DNA of 64,000 bases from DASXRA01 sp036506155 (GTDB taxonomy: Bacteria; Actinomycetota; Actinomycetes; Mycobacteriales; Jatrophihabitantaceae), in NCBI GenBank assembly GCA_036506155.1, contig DASXSF010000025.1:22686-86685 (forward strand). Reading direction: 5' to 3'. The notes under the pieces were generated by a model, which had not been told where the DNA came from, did no database searches, and saw only the letters and a list, made by a program, of their open reading frames with translations. The position numbers and the translations under genes are program-made. This document shows, piece after piece, positions 8,664 to 17,175 of this stretch; positions within the stretch are counted from its first letter, which is position 1, and every line of letters starts with the position of its first letter.

Positions 8664-9463
8664 AGATCGCGTTCTCACCATGCCCGAACGACACGTTCGT
8701 CTTCCATGCGTGGGTGCATCGGCTCATCGAGAGCGCGCCGCCGGTCGAGGTCACGTATGCCGACATCGACGTCACGAACACCGCCGCTGAACGGGGCGAG
8801 TTCGACGTGGTCAAAGTGTCGTACGCGGCGCTGCCGTGGCTGCTCGACGGGTACACGCTGCTGCCCAGTGGCGGTGCGCTGGGGCGGGGCTGCGGGCCAC
8901 TCGTGCTCACCCGCGGCGATCTGTCCACTGTGAACGGACGTACCGTTGCCGTCCCGAGCGAGCGGTCTACAGCGTACCTGCTGTTCCGGCTGTGGGCGGC
9001 CGGCCGTCATCCGGCGCGCATCGACGTCGTGCCGTTCGCGCAGATCATGCCCGCCGTGCGCGACGGGCGCTACGACGCCGGGCTGGTGATCCACGAGGCG
9101 CGCTTCACGTATCCGTCATACGGGCTGACCGCCCTGGCCGATCTGGGCCAATGGTGGGAGCGCGACACCGGCCTGCCCATCCCACTCGGCGCGATCGTGG
9201 CCCGTCACGGGTTCGACACCGCCGCGCTCGCCGCCGTGGTGCGCGACTCGGTCGAGTACGCATGGGCACACCCGTCCGCGTCGGCCGGGTACGTCGCCGC
9301 ACACGCCGACGAGATGTCGCCCGACGTGCAGCGCCGGCACATCGACCTGTACGTGAACGAGTTCACCCGCGACCTCGGCGACGAGGGCTACACCGCGGCG
9401 GAAACGCTCCTCAAGCGGGCAGAGGCTGCTGGCCTATCGCCAAAGTGCCCACCCTTGAGGTGA
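8660..9463 (+). CDS. mqnD: 1,4-dihydroxy-6-naphthoate synthase
   Basis: A 267-residue protein of the periplasmic-binding-protein fold without a signal peptide. It starts with the MqnD signature FSPCPNDTFVFHAW. The segment FDVVKVSYAALPWLLDGY and the DAGLVIHEARFTY region with its catalytic histidine match MqnD, which converts cyclic dehypoxanthine futalosine to 1,4-dihydroxy-6-naphthoate. With mqnB it shows that this organism makes menaquinone by the futalosine route rather than the MenFDHCEB route. mqnA, mqnC and mqnE must be elsewhere. A copy of the 3'-end repeat begins 22 bases downstream, in the opposite orientation. Confidence 0.93.
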   Translation: MKIAFSPCPNDTFVFHAWVHRLIESAPPVEVTYADIDVTNTAAERGEFDVVKVSYAALPWLLDGYTLLPSGGALGRGCGPLVLTRGDLSTVNGRTVAVPSERSTAYLLFRLWAAGRHPARIDVVPFAQIMPAVRDGRYDAGLVIHEARFTYPSYGLTALADLGQWWERDTGLPIPLGAIVARHGFDTAALAAVVRDSVEYAWAHPSASAGYVAAHADEMSPDVQRRHIDLYVNEFTRDLGDEGYTAAETLLKRAEAAGLSPKCPPLR

Positions 9464-9485
9464 CGACGGCGGGCTCAGCCACATC

Positions 9486-9600
9486 GCGATGAGCGCTTGC
9501 GCGAAGAGCCCGCCGGCCGCGACGCGGCCCGCGCCGAAGGCGTGGAGTGGCTCGAGGCGTGCGCCCCGTGCGGGCGCCGCCCGAGAGACACATCCGGCGG
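9486..9600 (-). repeat. Stop-linked hairpin repeat, copy A (full length)
   Basis: A ~115-bp palindrome-rich element shared with copies B, C and D. Read on the minus strand it begins CCGCCGG five bases after the stop of the cold-shock gene and ends GAGCGCTTGCGC...CATCGC facing mqnD. Stems visible include GCGCCC/GGGCGC with a five-base loop, GGCCGCG-T-CGCGGCC, and a near copy of CCGCGCCTTCGGCGCGG (here with one T change). It lies between two convergent genes and could serve as a terminator for both. It has no poly-U tail. Its open frame is not conserved between copies, so it is not coding. Confidence 0.88.
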
Positions 9601-9605
9601 TCAGG

Positions 9606-9989
9606 TCAAGCGTCTAAGTTGTCGGCGAAGGCTCGCAGCAGGGCGGCGATCTTGCGGGACTCTCCCCGATCGGGGTAGCGGCCCTTGCGCAGCAGGTTCG
9701 AGGTCTGGTCGAGCATCTTGATCAGATCCTCGACCAGGGGCGCCATCTCCTCGGGCGGCTTGCGTGTCGCGCGCACCACGGACGGCACCGGATCCAACAC
9801 CCGCACGGACAGCGCTTGGTTGCCTTTGCGCCCCTGTACGACGCCGAACTCGACCCGCTGCCCGGGCTTGAGCTCGGTCACACCGCTGGGCAGGGCATCG
9901 CGGTGGACGAACACGTCCTCGCCGCCGTCTTCGGCCAGGAAACCGAAGCCCTTGTCGGCGTTGAACCACTTCACCTTGCCGGTAGGCAC
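9606..9989 (-). CDS. cold-shock domain protein with C-terminal extension
   Basis: A 127-residue protein. Residues 1-66 are a cold-shock (OB-fold) domain with RNP1 KGFGFL and RNP2 VFVHR. The remaining ~60 residues form an extension with helical character (EEMAPLVEDLIKMLDQ) and no known motif. This two-part form is common in Actinobacteria and resembles mycobacterial CspB (Rv0871, from memory), unlike the 67-residue CspA type also present in this window. It would bind single-stranded RNA or DNA. The GTG start at 9989 is set by a good GAGGAG Shine-Dalgarno sequence. Copy A of the 3' repeat follows its stop by five bases. Confidence 0.92.
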   Translation of the reverse strand: MPTGKVKWFNADKGFGFLAEDGGEDVFVHRDALPSGVTELKPGQRVEFGVVQGRKGNQALSVRVLDPVPSVVRATRKPPEEMAPLVEDLIKMLDQTSNLLRKGRYPDRGESRKIAALLRAFADNLDA

Positions 9990-10138
9990 CGGAGCTCCTC
10001 TCACAAACACAACTGAAGGCACCGCACCAGCGGTGCCTCCCTCACACAGATTACTTGCCCGGACGCGCCGCGGCGCAAGAAATCCCGGACATTAGTGTGT
10101 GCGGTTGGCACCGCTCTGCCCGAGTTGTCGGGCTGTCT

Positions 10139-10151
10139 GTCCACTGTGGAC
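10139..10151. other. GTCCACTGTGGAC palindrome, intergenic copy
   Basis: A 13-bp palindrome (GTCCAC-T-GTGGAC), extended here to CTGTCCACTGTGGACAG, lies in the 249-bp gap between the cold-shock gene and the small protein gene. An exact copy is at 703-715, and copies with one mismatch are at 5099-5111 and 8923-8935 inside coding sequence. It could be an operator here, but the coding copies suggest a general genome motif. The rest of this gap holds no gene that I can support. Confidence 0.5.
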
Positions 10152-10238
10152 AGTCGCTCGCCGGAGCCGGAGCCGCCCCCGAGAGACATGGCAGACTTGT
10201 ACGTTGCGATTCCGCCGTCCAGACAGGAAGGCTGCCCG

Positions 10239-10442
10239 ATGCCAGGTGCCACGCCGAGACTCCCGGAGCTGTATCAGCCGCCGCGGGGCGCGGCCGCCGA
10301 CGACTTCCACGTATCCGAGCTCGCCACCGACCATGCCGGCGCCCAGTCACCGTTCGGCGCGGACATCGAGTTCCCGCTGCCGTTCGAACGGCTGAACTAC
10401 CGGCACCCGACCATTGATGAACTCCCCCACCTGGCTGGGTGA
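10239..10442 (+). CDS. small conserved protein upstream of the XPB-associated gene
   Basis: A 67-residue soluble, acidic protein with no recognised domain. It contains a DDFHVSELATDHAG segment and ends in RHPTIDELPHLAG. ATG 10239 has a good AGGAAGG Shine-Dalgarno 8 bases upstream. Its stop overlaps the next start (GTGA), so it is co-translated with the Helicase_C_3-type protein. A small protein in the same position exists in mycobacteria (Rv0863 next to Rv0862c, from memory). A role as a partner of the downstream protein is inference from position only. Confidence 0.7.
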   Translation: MPGATPRLPELYQPPRGAAADDFHVSELATDHAGAQSPFGADIEFPLPFERLNYRHPTIDELPHLAG

Positions 10443-12745
10443 CTGACACGTCCCTGTCCGACTGGCTGCGCCAGCGCACCGACGACGAGCTAGCCGAACT
10501 GTTGCGCCGGCGCCCCGACCTGGCGCTGCCGGCACCGGCCGACTTCGCCATGCTGGCCAACCGCCTGGGGGTCCGCGTATCGGTCCAGCGGGCCGTCGAC
10601 GGCCTGGACGCGGTGCGCCTCGCCACCCTGGAAGCACTTGTGCTCACGGGTGACGCCGCCGAAGCCGCGGCACTGCTCCCCGGCATCGACGTCGACCTCG
10701 TATTGGATGAGCTGCGCGCCACCGGACTGGTCTGGGGTGAGCAGCACCTGGTCGGGGTGGTCGCCGATGCGGTGGGGCCGTACCCGGCCGGGCTGGGCCG
10801 TCCGGCCGACCGGCTGCTCGGCGCCGTCTCGGACGTGACGCTCGCACCGGTGCTGCGCACCCTCGGCCTGCCGCCGACGGGGCAGCCCCGCTCGGGGGCG
10901 GCGGTGGCGGCCGTGCTGCGCGACCGGAGTCGCCTGCAGGCGCTGCTGGCGGGGCGCGACCCGGCTGAGCGCGACGTGCTCGACCGTCTCGCCGCCGGTC
11001 CCCCGGTGGGCGTAGTTCGGGACGCGTTGCTGCCCGCAGTGATCGACGAAGCAGCCACGCCGCCGCACCGGCTGATCGCCGCCGGCCTGCTCGTCCCGAT
11101 CGATACGCAGACCGTGGAGCTGCCCCGGGAAGTGGGGCTTGCGCTGCGCGGTGGCACCCCGTTCCCCTCGATCACCGCCATGCCGCCTGCGATCACTCTT
11201 GTCGAGACGGACGTCGACCATCGCGGCACCACCGCCGTGCTCGACACGCTGCGCCAGGTCGGCGCCCTCGCCGAGCTGTGGAGCGTGGCGCCGCCTCAGG
11301 TGCTGCGTGCCGGTGGCCTCGGCGTGCGCGACCTGCGCCGCGCCGCTCGCGAGCTTTCCGTGTCCGAGGATGTCGCGGCGCTGGTCGTCGAGATCGCGGC
11401 CGCCGCGGGCCTGATCGCCGCCTCGCACGGCATCGAGCCGGTATTCCTGCCGACGTCGGAGTACGACGCGTGGCGACGCCGCGAGCCGGCCCCGCGTTGG
11501 GTGGCGCTGGCGAACGCGTGGCTCGGCATGACACGCCAGCCGAGCCTTGTCGGGCAGCGCGACGAACGGGACCGGCTGATCACGCCGCTCGGCCCCGACG
11601 CGGAGCGCGGCACCATTGCGGCGCTGCGCCGTCAGGTGCTCGGCGTGCTCGCGGACCTGCCCCTCGGGACCACGCCGGCCGAGCGCGCCGATGTGCTGGC
11701 GCGGCTGGCCTGGCTCACGCCGAGGCGCGCTGCCGCCCAGCGCCGCCAGGCCGAGGCGATCCTCGCGGAGGCCGACGTGCTGGGCGTTACGGCCGCCGGC
11801 GGGCTCACCTCGTACGGGCGCTTCGTACTTTCCGGTTCTCCGTCGGCCGCCGACACCCTCGATGCCGCATTGCCCGAGCCGGTCGACCACTTCCTCGTCC
11901 AGCCCGACCTCACCGTCGTCGTCCCGGGACCGCCGACCGCCGAGCTGGCCGATGAGCTGGGCGCGGTTGCCGACCTCGAGTCGACCGGAGGAGCCAGCGT
12001 CTACCGGATCACCGAGACCTCCGTACGCCGCGGGCTGGATACCGGCCACACTGCGGCCGGCATTACGGCGCTGTTCGACGAGCACTCCCGCACGCCCGTG
12101 CCCCAAGCGTTGCGCTACCTCGTCGAGGACGTTGCCCGCCGCCACGGCGTGCTGCGTGCCGGGACGGCGTCCGCCTATCTGCGCTGCGACGATCCGGCGC
12201 TGCTCTCACGGGTGTTGGCTGACCGGGCTTCCGCACCGCTGGAGTTGCGGCGCATCGCGCCGACGGTCGTCGTCGCGAGCGCCCCCGTCTCGCGGGTGCT
12301 CGACGTGCTGCGCGAGGCCGGCTACGCCCCGGCGGCCGAGGCGCCCGACGGCGCGCTCGTGAGGCTCGGCAGCGACGCCCCGCGCGCCCCGTCGCGGCCC
12401 ACGTCCCGGCTGGTGCGCAACCGGCCCGCCGCCGACCCGACAGCCGCCGCCGGAGAGCTGATCCGGCGGCTGCGCGCCGCCGAGAAGCGGGCTGAGATCA
12501 CCCGCCGCGCTGTGCCGCCTGTGCCTGGAGTCACCTCGGCGGCGACGCTCGGCCTGCTGCGCGAGGCGATCCGTGGCGGGCGGCGCATCTGGCTCGGCTA
12601 CGTCGACGCGCACGGCACGTCGTCGCAACGCACCATCGAGCCGATCTCGATGGCCGGCGGGACGCTGCGCGGGCACGACGTGAGCACCGGCCGCCTCGAG
12701 GCCTTCGCGCTGCACCACATCACCGGAGTCGGTGTACTCGACTAA
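10439..12745 (+). CDS. XPB-associated helicase-C3 domain protein with C-terminal WYL-like domain
   Basis: 768 residues, GTG start overlapping the upstream stop. The N-terminal half is rich in winged-helix-like segments (for example LSDWLRQRTDDELAELLRRR). The middle, around VDHFLVQPDLTVVVPGPPT, resembles the Helicase_C_3 / XPB-Ssl2-type family. The last ~70 residues (GGRRIWLGYVDAHG, IEPISMAGGTLRGHD, LEAFALHHITGV) look like a WYL domain, a nucleotide or ligand sensor fused to many DNA-repair and phage-defence regulators. No Walker A motif is visible, so it is not itself a helicase. From memory it corresponds to Rv0862c, which neighbours XPB in mycobacteria; here XPB is 6 kb downstream. A role in XPB-dependent repair is inferred. 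Copy B of the 3' repeat begins one base after its stop. Confidence 0.8.
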   Translation: MTDTSLSDWLRQRTDDELAELLRRRPDLALPAPADFAMLANRLGVRVSVQRAVDGLDAVRLATLEALVLTGDAAEAAALLPGIDVDLVLDELRATGLVWGEQHLVGVVADAVGPYPAGLGRPADRLLGAVSDVTLAPVLRTLGLPPTGQPRSGAAVAAVLRDRSRLQALLAGRDPAERDVLDRLAAGPPVGVVRDALLPAVIDEAATPPHRLIAAGLLVPIDTQTVELPREVGLALRGGTPFPSITAMPPAITLVETDVDHRGTTAVLDTLRQVGALAELWSVAPPQVLRAGGLGVRDLRRAARELSVSEDVAALVVEIAAAAGLIAASHGIEPVFLPTSEYDAWRRREPAPRWVALANAWLGMTRQPSLVGQRDERDRLITPLGPDAERGTIAALRRQVLGVLADLPLGTTPAERADVLARLAWLTPRRAAAQRRQAEAILAEADVLGVTAAGGLTSYGRFVLSGSPSAADTLDAALPEPVDHFLVQPDLTVVVPGPPTAELADELGAVADLESTGGASVYRITETSVRRGLDTGHTAAGITALFDEHSRTPVPQALRYLVEDVARRHGVLRAGTASAYLRCDDPALLSRVLADRASAPLELRRIAPTVVVASAPVSRVLDVLREAGYAPAAEAPDGALVRLGSDAPRAPSRPTSRLVRNRPAADPTAAAGELIRRLRAAEKRAEITRRAVPPVPGVTSAATLGLLREAIRGGRRIWLGYVDAHGTSSQRTIEPISMAGGTLRGHDVSTGRLEAFALHHITGVGVLD

Positions 12746-12746
12746 T

Positions 12747-12860
12747 CCGCCGGATGTGTCTTTCGGCGGCGCCCGCAGGGGGCGCACGCCTCAGGCCACT
12801 CCGCGCCTTCGGCGCGGGCCGCGTCGCGGCCGGCGGGCTCTTCGCGCGAGCGCTCATCGC
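12747..12860 (+). repeat. Stop-linked hairpin repeat, copy B (full length)
   Basis: Begins one base after the TAA of the XPB-associated gene and runs to the last base of the convergent EamA gene. In this orientation the stems are CCGCCG/CGGCGG, GCGCCC/GGGCGC, CCGCGCC-TTC-GGCGCGG, and GGCCGCG-T-CGCGGCC, ending GAGCGCTCATCGC. It fills the whole space between two convergent genes and is the most likely shared terminator. Confidence 0.9.
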
Positions 12861-13741
12861 TAGTCCCTGTGCACGGCGACGCCGGCCACGACCAAGGCGA
12901 TGCCGGCCAGGTCGCGCGGCGTGGGCACCTGCGACAGCACGAGCAGCCCGATCACCGTCGCAGTGGCCGGCAAGAGGGCGAGCATCAGCGCGAACGTGGC
13001 ACGCGGCAGTCGCGCCATTGCCAGCTGGTCCGTCACGTACGGAATGACCGACGAGCAGAGGCCGACCGCAATGCCCCACAGCAGCCAGACCGGATGCGTG
13101 AACGCCGGTACGGCCTGCCCGATCGCGAACGGCGTGGCCACCACAGCCGCGACCAGCATTGCCGCGCCGAGCCGGTCGAGCTTGTCACCGCTGTCCGCGA
13201 CCTCGCTGTTCGCGATCCGGTGGCCGAGCAGCACGTACAGCATGAAGCCGGCGCAGTTGGCGAATGCGAACGCAAAGCCGAGCGGCTCGCCGCCCAGGCG
13301 CACGTCGGTCAGCACGAATACGCCGGCGATCGCCAGCACGAGGGCACCGACATTGCGCCGCCTCCGCGTGCCCGCGGCGGCCAGGACGATGGTGCCGAGG
13401 AACTCGATAGCACCGACCGTAGCGAGAGGCAGGCGGTCGATCGCCAGGTAGAACAGCGAGTTCATCGCGGCGAGGACGACGCCGAGCGCGAGCAGCAGGC
13501 GTCGCTCGTCGGGGCTCCGGAATAGCCGCCACGGACGCCGCCAGATGCCGAACACGAGCGCGGCACTGGCGATGCGGAGCCACGCGACGCCGAGCACGTC
13601 CACGTGCGCGAACAGCAGCACGGCGAACGATGGCCCGAGGTAGTGGAACACGGCGCTGACGAGGAAGAAGCACGGTGCCGGCACCCGGTCGGACCGGGAC
13701 GGCCGGGAGAGCCGGGCGGGTGGTGACGGGGCCAGCTGCAT
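12860..13741 (-). CDS. EamA/RhtA-family inner-membrane exporter
   Basis: A 293-residue protein with about ten hydrophobic helices arranged as two EamA repeats; the second repeat carries IPYVTDQLAMARLPRATFALML. It resembles the RhtA branch, which exports threonine, homoserine or related amino acids. It is divergent from an Lrp/AsnC regulator 62 bases away, a common pairing in which the regulator senses an amino acid and switches on its exporter. The start ATG 13741 opens the family-like protein; longer in-frame readings would extend into the regulator's upstream region. Its stop touches copy B of the 3' repeat. Confidence 0.85.
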   Translation of the reverse strand: MQLAPSPPARLSRPSRSDRVPAPCFFLVSAVFHYLGPSFAVLLFAHVDVLGVAWLRIASAALVFGIWRRPWRLFRSPDERRLLLALGVVLAAMNSLFYLAIDRLPLATVGAIEFLGTIVLAAAGTRRRRNVGALVLAIAGVFVLTDVRLGGEPLGFAFAFANCAGFMLYVLLGHRIANSEVADSGDKLDRLGAAMLVAAVVATPFAIGQAVPAFTHPVWLLWGIAVGLCSSVIPYVTDQLAMARLPRATFALMLALLPATATVIGLLVLSQVPTPRDLAGIALVVAGVAVHRD

Positions 13742-13803
13742 GCAACTAGGGTGGCAAGCCAGAGCCCGCCAAGGAATCGCATTCTTAAGGCGAGGAGGCC
13801 GAA

Positions 13804-14265
13804 ATGACTTCAGAGTCAAGGCAGACCGAGCTCGACGACGTGAACCGCCAACTCCTGCGCGAGCTCCAGGCCAATCCCCGCATCACCATGTCGGCGCTCG
13901 CCAGGCTGGTGGGCATGTCCGCGCCGGCGGTCACCGAACGGGTGCAGCGTCTGGAACGGTCCGGGGTCATCGCCGGCTACCGCGTCGACATCGACCCCGC
14001 CGCGCTCGGCATGCCGGTCGCTGCCTACGCGCGCATCCGCCCGGTGCCGGGCCAATTGCCGAAGATCGCAGCGCTCGCGAAACGCATGCCCGAGGTCAGC
14101 GAGTGCCACCGCATCACCGGCGAGGACTGCTTTCTCGTCAAGGTCCACGCGCCGACCATCGACGGGCTGGAGCAGATCTTGGACCAGTTCCTCGTGCACG
14201 GGACCACGGTGACCTCGATCGTCGTGGCGAGCCCGGTGCCAGCGCGCGCGCTGCCCGTGCCGTGA
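13804..14265 (+). CDS. Lrp/AsnC-family transcriptional regulator
   Basis: A 153-residue protein. Residues 1-60 are the winged helix (LDDVNRQLLRELQANPRITMSALA, then SAPAVTERVQRLERSG), and the C-terminal RAM domain contains the VSECHRITGEDCFLVKV segment typical of effector-binding Lrp proteins. ATG 13804 follows an ideal GAGGAGG Shine-Dalgarno. The divergent neighbour is an EamA amino-acid exporter, the likely target. The 62-bp gap between them would hold the operator, though no clear inverted repeat stands out. The stop overlaps a possible GTG start of the exonuclease gene. Confidence 0.93.
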   Translation: MTSESRQTELDDVNRQLLRELQANPRITMSALARLVGMSAPAVTERVQRLERSGVIAGYRVDIDPAALGMPVAAYARIRPVPGQLPKIAALAKRMPEVSECHRITGEDCFLVKVHAPTIDGLEQILDQFLVHGTTVTSIVVASPVPARALPVP

Positions 14266-14282
14266 CGGCGCCATGGGGCAAG

Positions 14283-15290
14283 ATGGCGAGTATGGCGCGG
14301 GTGCTGGCGGTCGACGGCAACTCCCTGGTGCACCGGGCCTACCACTCGCAGGCGCGCACCGGCCACCAGACCTGGGCGGTGCGGGGGCTGCTGTCCCAAC
14401 TCGTCACCGCCGTCGAGCGCGTGTGCCCGGCAGCCATCGTCATCGGCTTCGACGACCCGGACGCCAGCGTGCGCCGCGACACCTGGCCGCAGTACAAGGC
14501 GCAGCGGGCCGACAAGCTTTCCACCCTGGTCGATCAGCTGAGGTACGCCGCCGAGGTGCTGGACGAGCTCGGCGTCGCGGTGGTCGTCCCGCCCGGCCTG
14601 GAGGCCGACGACGTTCTCGCATCGGCGGCGCGCTTCGCCGCCGGTCAGGGTGCAAGCACCGTGATCATGACGTCCGATCGCGACGCGTTCTCGCTGATCG
14701 ACGACACGACGAGCGTGCTGCGCATCATCGACGGCGGGGTTGAGGCATCCCCGTTGCTCACGCCCGCCCGGCTCACGACGCTGCTCGGGGTGCGTCCGGA
14801 CCAGTACCGGGACTTCGCTGCGCTTCGCGGCGACGCGTCCGACAACCTGCCCGGGGTGCGCGGCATCGGCCCCAAGACGGCGGCCACCCTGCTGCGCGAG
14901 CTGGGCGGAGCGCAGGCGGCATTCGACGACGTGGCGTGCGGCGGTGAGCGCGTCGTCGCGGCGATCGGCCCGGCCGGGGCACGCCGGCTCGGCGCGCCCG
15001 GGGCCCGGGAGGCATGGCAGCTGAACTGCCAGGTCATGGCAATGCGCGACGACCTACCGCTTCGCCTCGACCTGAGCGGCGGCCGCGGATGCCTGCCGCT
15101 GGACCCCGCACCCGTGCGGGCGACGTTCCTGAGGCAGCAACTCACGTGGACCCTCAACGCCGCACTGCGCGCGCTGTGCGACCAGGAGCCACGCGACGCG
15201 CAGTGGCCCGATGAGCCCGTCGCCAACTGGGCGGCGCGCCCGCGGTTCGCGCGGCTCGCGCCCAAGGCGCATCAGCCCGCCCTGTTCTAG
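14283..15290 (+). CDS. 5'-3' exonuclease (FEN-like, stand-alone Pol I-type domain)
   Basis: About 335 residues with the PIN/FEN nuclease fold. The acidic motifs are VDGNSLVHRAYHS near the start, GLEADDVLA and SDRDAFSLI in the middle, and a helix-three-turn-helix in RGDASDNLPGVRGIGPKTAATLL. These match the 5' nuclease domain of DNA polymerase I and the separate exonucleases found in Actinobacteria. It would remove RNA primers or flaps in replication and repair. Start choices are ATG 14283, ATG 14292, or GTG 14262 overlapping the Lrp stop; none has a strong ribosome-binding site. Confidence 0.9.
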   Translation: MASMARVLAVDGNSLVHRAYHSQARTGHQTWAVRGLLSQLVTAVERVCPAAIVIGFDDPDASVRRDTWPQYKAQRADKLSTLVDQLRYAAEVLDELGVAVVVPPGLEADDVLASAARFAAGQGASTVIMTSDRDAFSLIDDTTSVLRIIDGGVEASPLLTPARLTTLLGVRPDQYRDFAALRGDASDNLPGVRGIGPKTAATLLRELGGAQAAFDDVACGGERVVAAIGPAGARRLGAPGAREAWQLNCQVMAMRDDLPLRLDLSGGRGCLPLDPAPVRATFLRQQLTWTLNAALRALCDQEPRDAQWPDEPVANWAARPRFARLAPKAHQPALF

Positions 15291-15338
15291 CGCAGCCAGC
15301 CTCACGCGAAGAACCCCGGCGCAGCTACCGTCGCCGGA

Positions 15339-15383
15339 TGATCTTGGACTTGTGGTCGATATTCAGCCAGAAGTCCAAGATCA
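15339..15383 (-). repeat. GATCTTGGACTT hairpin, copy 1
   Basis: An inverted repeat with 13-base arms (TGATCTTGGACTT and AAGTCCAAGATCA) and a 19-base loop that can extend the stem by TGG/CCA. It lies 19 bases after the stop of the DeoR gene (minus strand) and between that gene and the convergent exonuclease. A near-identical palindrome, with the same flank CACGCGGAT, is at 59841-59887 behind another minus-strand gene. It could act as a terminator hairpin, but no U-tract follows. Confidence 0.8.
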
Positions 15384-15402
15384 CGCGGATGCAGTTGATG
15401 CG

Positions 15403-16185
15403 TCAGGCGCGGACGACTTCGAGGCCGGCGTCGAGGTAGCCCCGGATGGCGTCGTCGCCAGCCCCCGTGTCGGTCACGAGGACGTCGATCGACTGCAACG
15501 GGAACAGCCGGGCGAACGCGCGGTGCCCGAGCTTGGAGCTGTCCGCGACGACGATAACCTTGCGGGCGCGCGAGGCCATGAGCCGATTGATGGCCGCCTC
15601 ACTCTCCTCGTGAGTTGTTGCCCCGGCGTCCAGGTCGATTGCGTCGACGCCGAGCACGGCGACGTCCAGCGACAGCTGCTCGAGGACGCCGCTGGCCAGT
15701 GGTCCGATCAGCTCGTAGGACTGCGGCCGGGCGACCCCGCCGGTCACTACGATCTTCAGGTGCGCACGTACGGCCAGTTCGGTGGCGATGTTCAGCGAAT
15801 TGGTGACGACGGTGATGGAAGGGTTGTAGGACGAGTGCGGGTCGCCGCGCAGGGCCAGTGCGCGTGCCACCTCGGTCGTCGTGGTGCCGCCGTTCAGGCC
15901 GACGATCGTGCCCGCTCCTATCATCTCGGCGACCGCCTTGCCGATGCGCTGCTTCTCCGAAGCGTGCCGGGCGGCCTTGTAGCGCAGTGGGAGGTCGTAG
16001 GCGGCGTTGTTGCTCACCGCACCCCCGTGGGTACGAGTGAGCAGTTGCTGCCGGGAGAGCACGTCGAGGTCGCGCCGGATCGTGGCCGCCGAGACATGCA
16101 GCTCGGCTGCAGCCAGGTCGACGTCAAGGCTGCCGTCGCGCCCGAGCAGTTCCAGGATCGCACCCAGCCGTTCGTACTTGCCCAT
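15403..16185 (-). CDS. DeoR-family regulator of the adjacent sugar operon (AgaR-like)
   Basis: A 260-residue protein. The N-terminal DeoR helix-turn-helix is at about residues 1-60 (SAATIRRDLDVLSRQQLLTRTHGGA), followed by the phosphosugar-sensing domain with NGGTTTTEVARAL and VVADSSKLGHRAF. Regulators of this group bind sugar phosphates. It is divergent from a SIS-ROK-aldolase operon 108 bases away and most likely represses it until its phosphosugar substrate accumulates. The start ATG 16185 has GGGGCGAG just upstream. Confidence 0.92.
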   Translation of the reverse strand: MGKYERLGAILELLGRDGSLDVDLAAAELHVSAATIRRDLDVLSRQQLLTRTHGGAVSNNAAYDLPLRYKAARHASEKQRIGKAVAEMIGAGTIVGLNGGTTTTEVARALALRGDPHSSYNPSITVVTNSLNIATELAVRAHLKIVVTGGVARPQSYELIGPLASGVLEQLSLDVAVLGVDAIDLDAGATTHEESEAAINRLMASRARKVIVVADSSKLGHRAFARLFPLQSIDVLVTDTGAGDDAIRGYLDAGLEVVRA

Positions 16186-16293
16186 CTCGCCCCGTTCCCG
16201 GAGGCCGTTTCCTGCAAGACCAAGGATTGAGACAGTACGCGTCGTAGTGCCGTAAGAATGAGCATGCCCGCGCGATGAATTGGGAGCGCCCAG

Positions 16294-17166
16294 ATGACGT
16301 TCGTCGAGGACGAGATCGCAAGCCAGCCTGACTGCTGGCTGGCCGCCACCGAGCAGGCCAAGTCGACGCCGCTGCCGGCCGCCGGCGAGCGGGTCGCAGT
16401 GGTGGGCTGCGGCACGTCGTGGTTCGTGGCCCAGTGCTATGCGGTGCTGCGCGAGCAGGCCGGGCTGGGCGAAACGGACGCGTTCGCCGCCTCTGAGGCG
16501 CCGATTGACCGAGCGTACGACCGCATCGTGGCGATTACGCGGTCGGGCACGACGACCGAAGTGCTGGACGTGCTGCGCCACGCGCCGGTACCGACGGTCG
16601 CCATCACCGCCGACGGCAGTACGCCCGCTGCGGACGCCGCCACCGACACTGTCGCCCTCCCGTTCGCAGACGAGCGCTCGGTGGTGCAGACCCGGTTCGC
16701 CACGACGACGCTGGCCCTGCTGCGCGCGCACGTCGGCGAGGACCTCAGCAGCGTTATCGCCGATGGGCGCACCGCCTTGACGAGCGAGCTACCCGACGGC
16801 GCGCTGGACGGCAGTCAGTTCACGTTCCTGGGCCGGGGCTGGACGGTCGGGCTGGCCAACGAGGCGGCGCTGAAGTTCCGAGAGGCGTCGCTGTCCTGGT
16901 CGGAGTCGTATCCCGCCATGGAGTATCGGCACGGGCCGATCAGCATTGCCGACGCCAGCAGCCTGGTGTGGATGTTCGGCGAGGCCCCGGACCGGCTGCG
17001 CGACGAGGTCGCCGGCACGGGCGCCATCTGGGTCGATTCGCTGCGCGACCCGATGGCGGAGTTGATCCGCGCGCAGCGGGCTGCCGTAGCACTCGGGCAG
17101 GCCCGCGGCCTCGACCCGGACAAGCCCCGTCACCTCACGCGCTCGGTGATCCTCGACCGGGCATAG
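16294..17166 (+). CDS. SIS-domain sugar isomerase/deaminase (AgaS/GlmS-like)
   Basis: A 290-residue protein with two SIS phosphosugar-binding domains. Domain 1 has VVGCGTSWFVAQC and AITRSGTTTEVLD. Domain 2 has FLGRGWTVGLANEAALKFREAS and EYRHGPISIADA. These match the isomerase half of GlmS and the AgaS family, which isomerises or deaminates amino-sugar phosphates. There is no glutaminase domain, so it is catabolic rather than GlmS itself. It is the first gene of a three-gene operon with a ROK kinase and a class II aldolase, under a divergent DeoR regulator. Confidence 0.88.
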   Translation: MTFVEDEIASQPDCWLAATEQAKSTPLPAAGERVAVVGCGTSWFVAQCYAVLREQAGLGETDAFAASEAPIDRAYDRIVAITRSGTTTEVLDVLRHAPVPTVAITADGSTPAADAATDTVALPFADERSVVQTRFATTTLALLRAHVGEDLSSVIADGRTALTSELPDGALDGSQFTFLGRGWTVGLANEAALKFREASLSWSESYPAMEYRHGPISIADASSLVWMFGEAPDRLRDEVAGTGAIWVDSLRDPMAELIRAQRAAVALGQARGLDPDKPRHLTRSVILDRA

Positions 17167-17175
17167 GTTGCCGGT

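Noticed and set aside
9486..9600. Open frame MSARAKSPPAATRPAPKARS inside the repeats
   Set aside because: Copies carry an indel and synonymous/non-synonymous changes without a coding pattern, whereas stems are preserved, so the repeat is structural.
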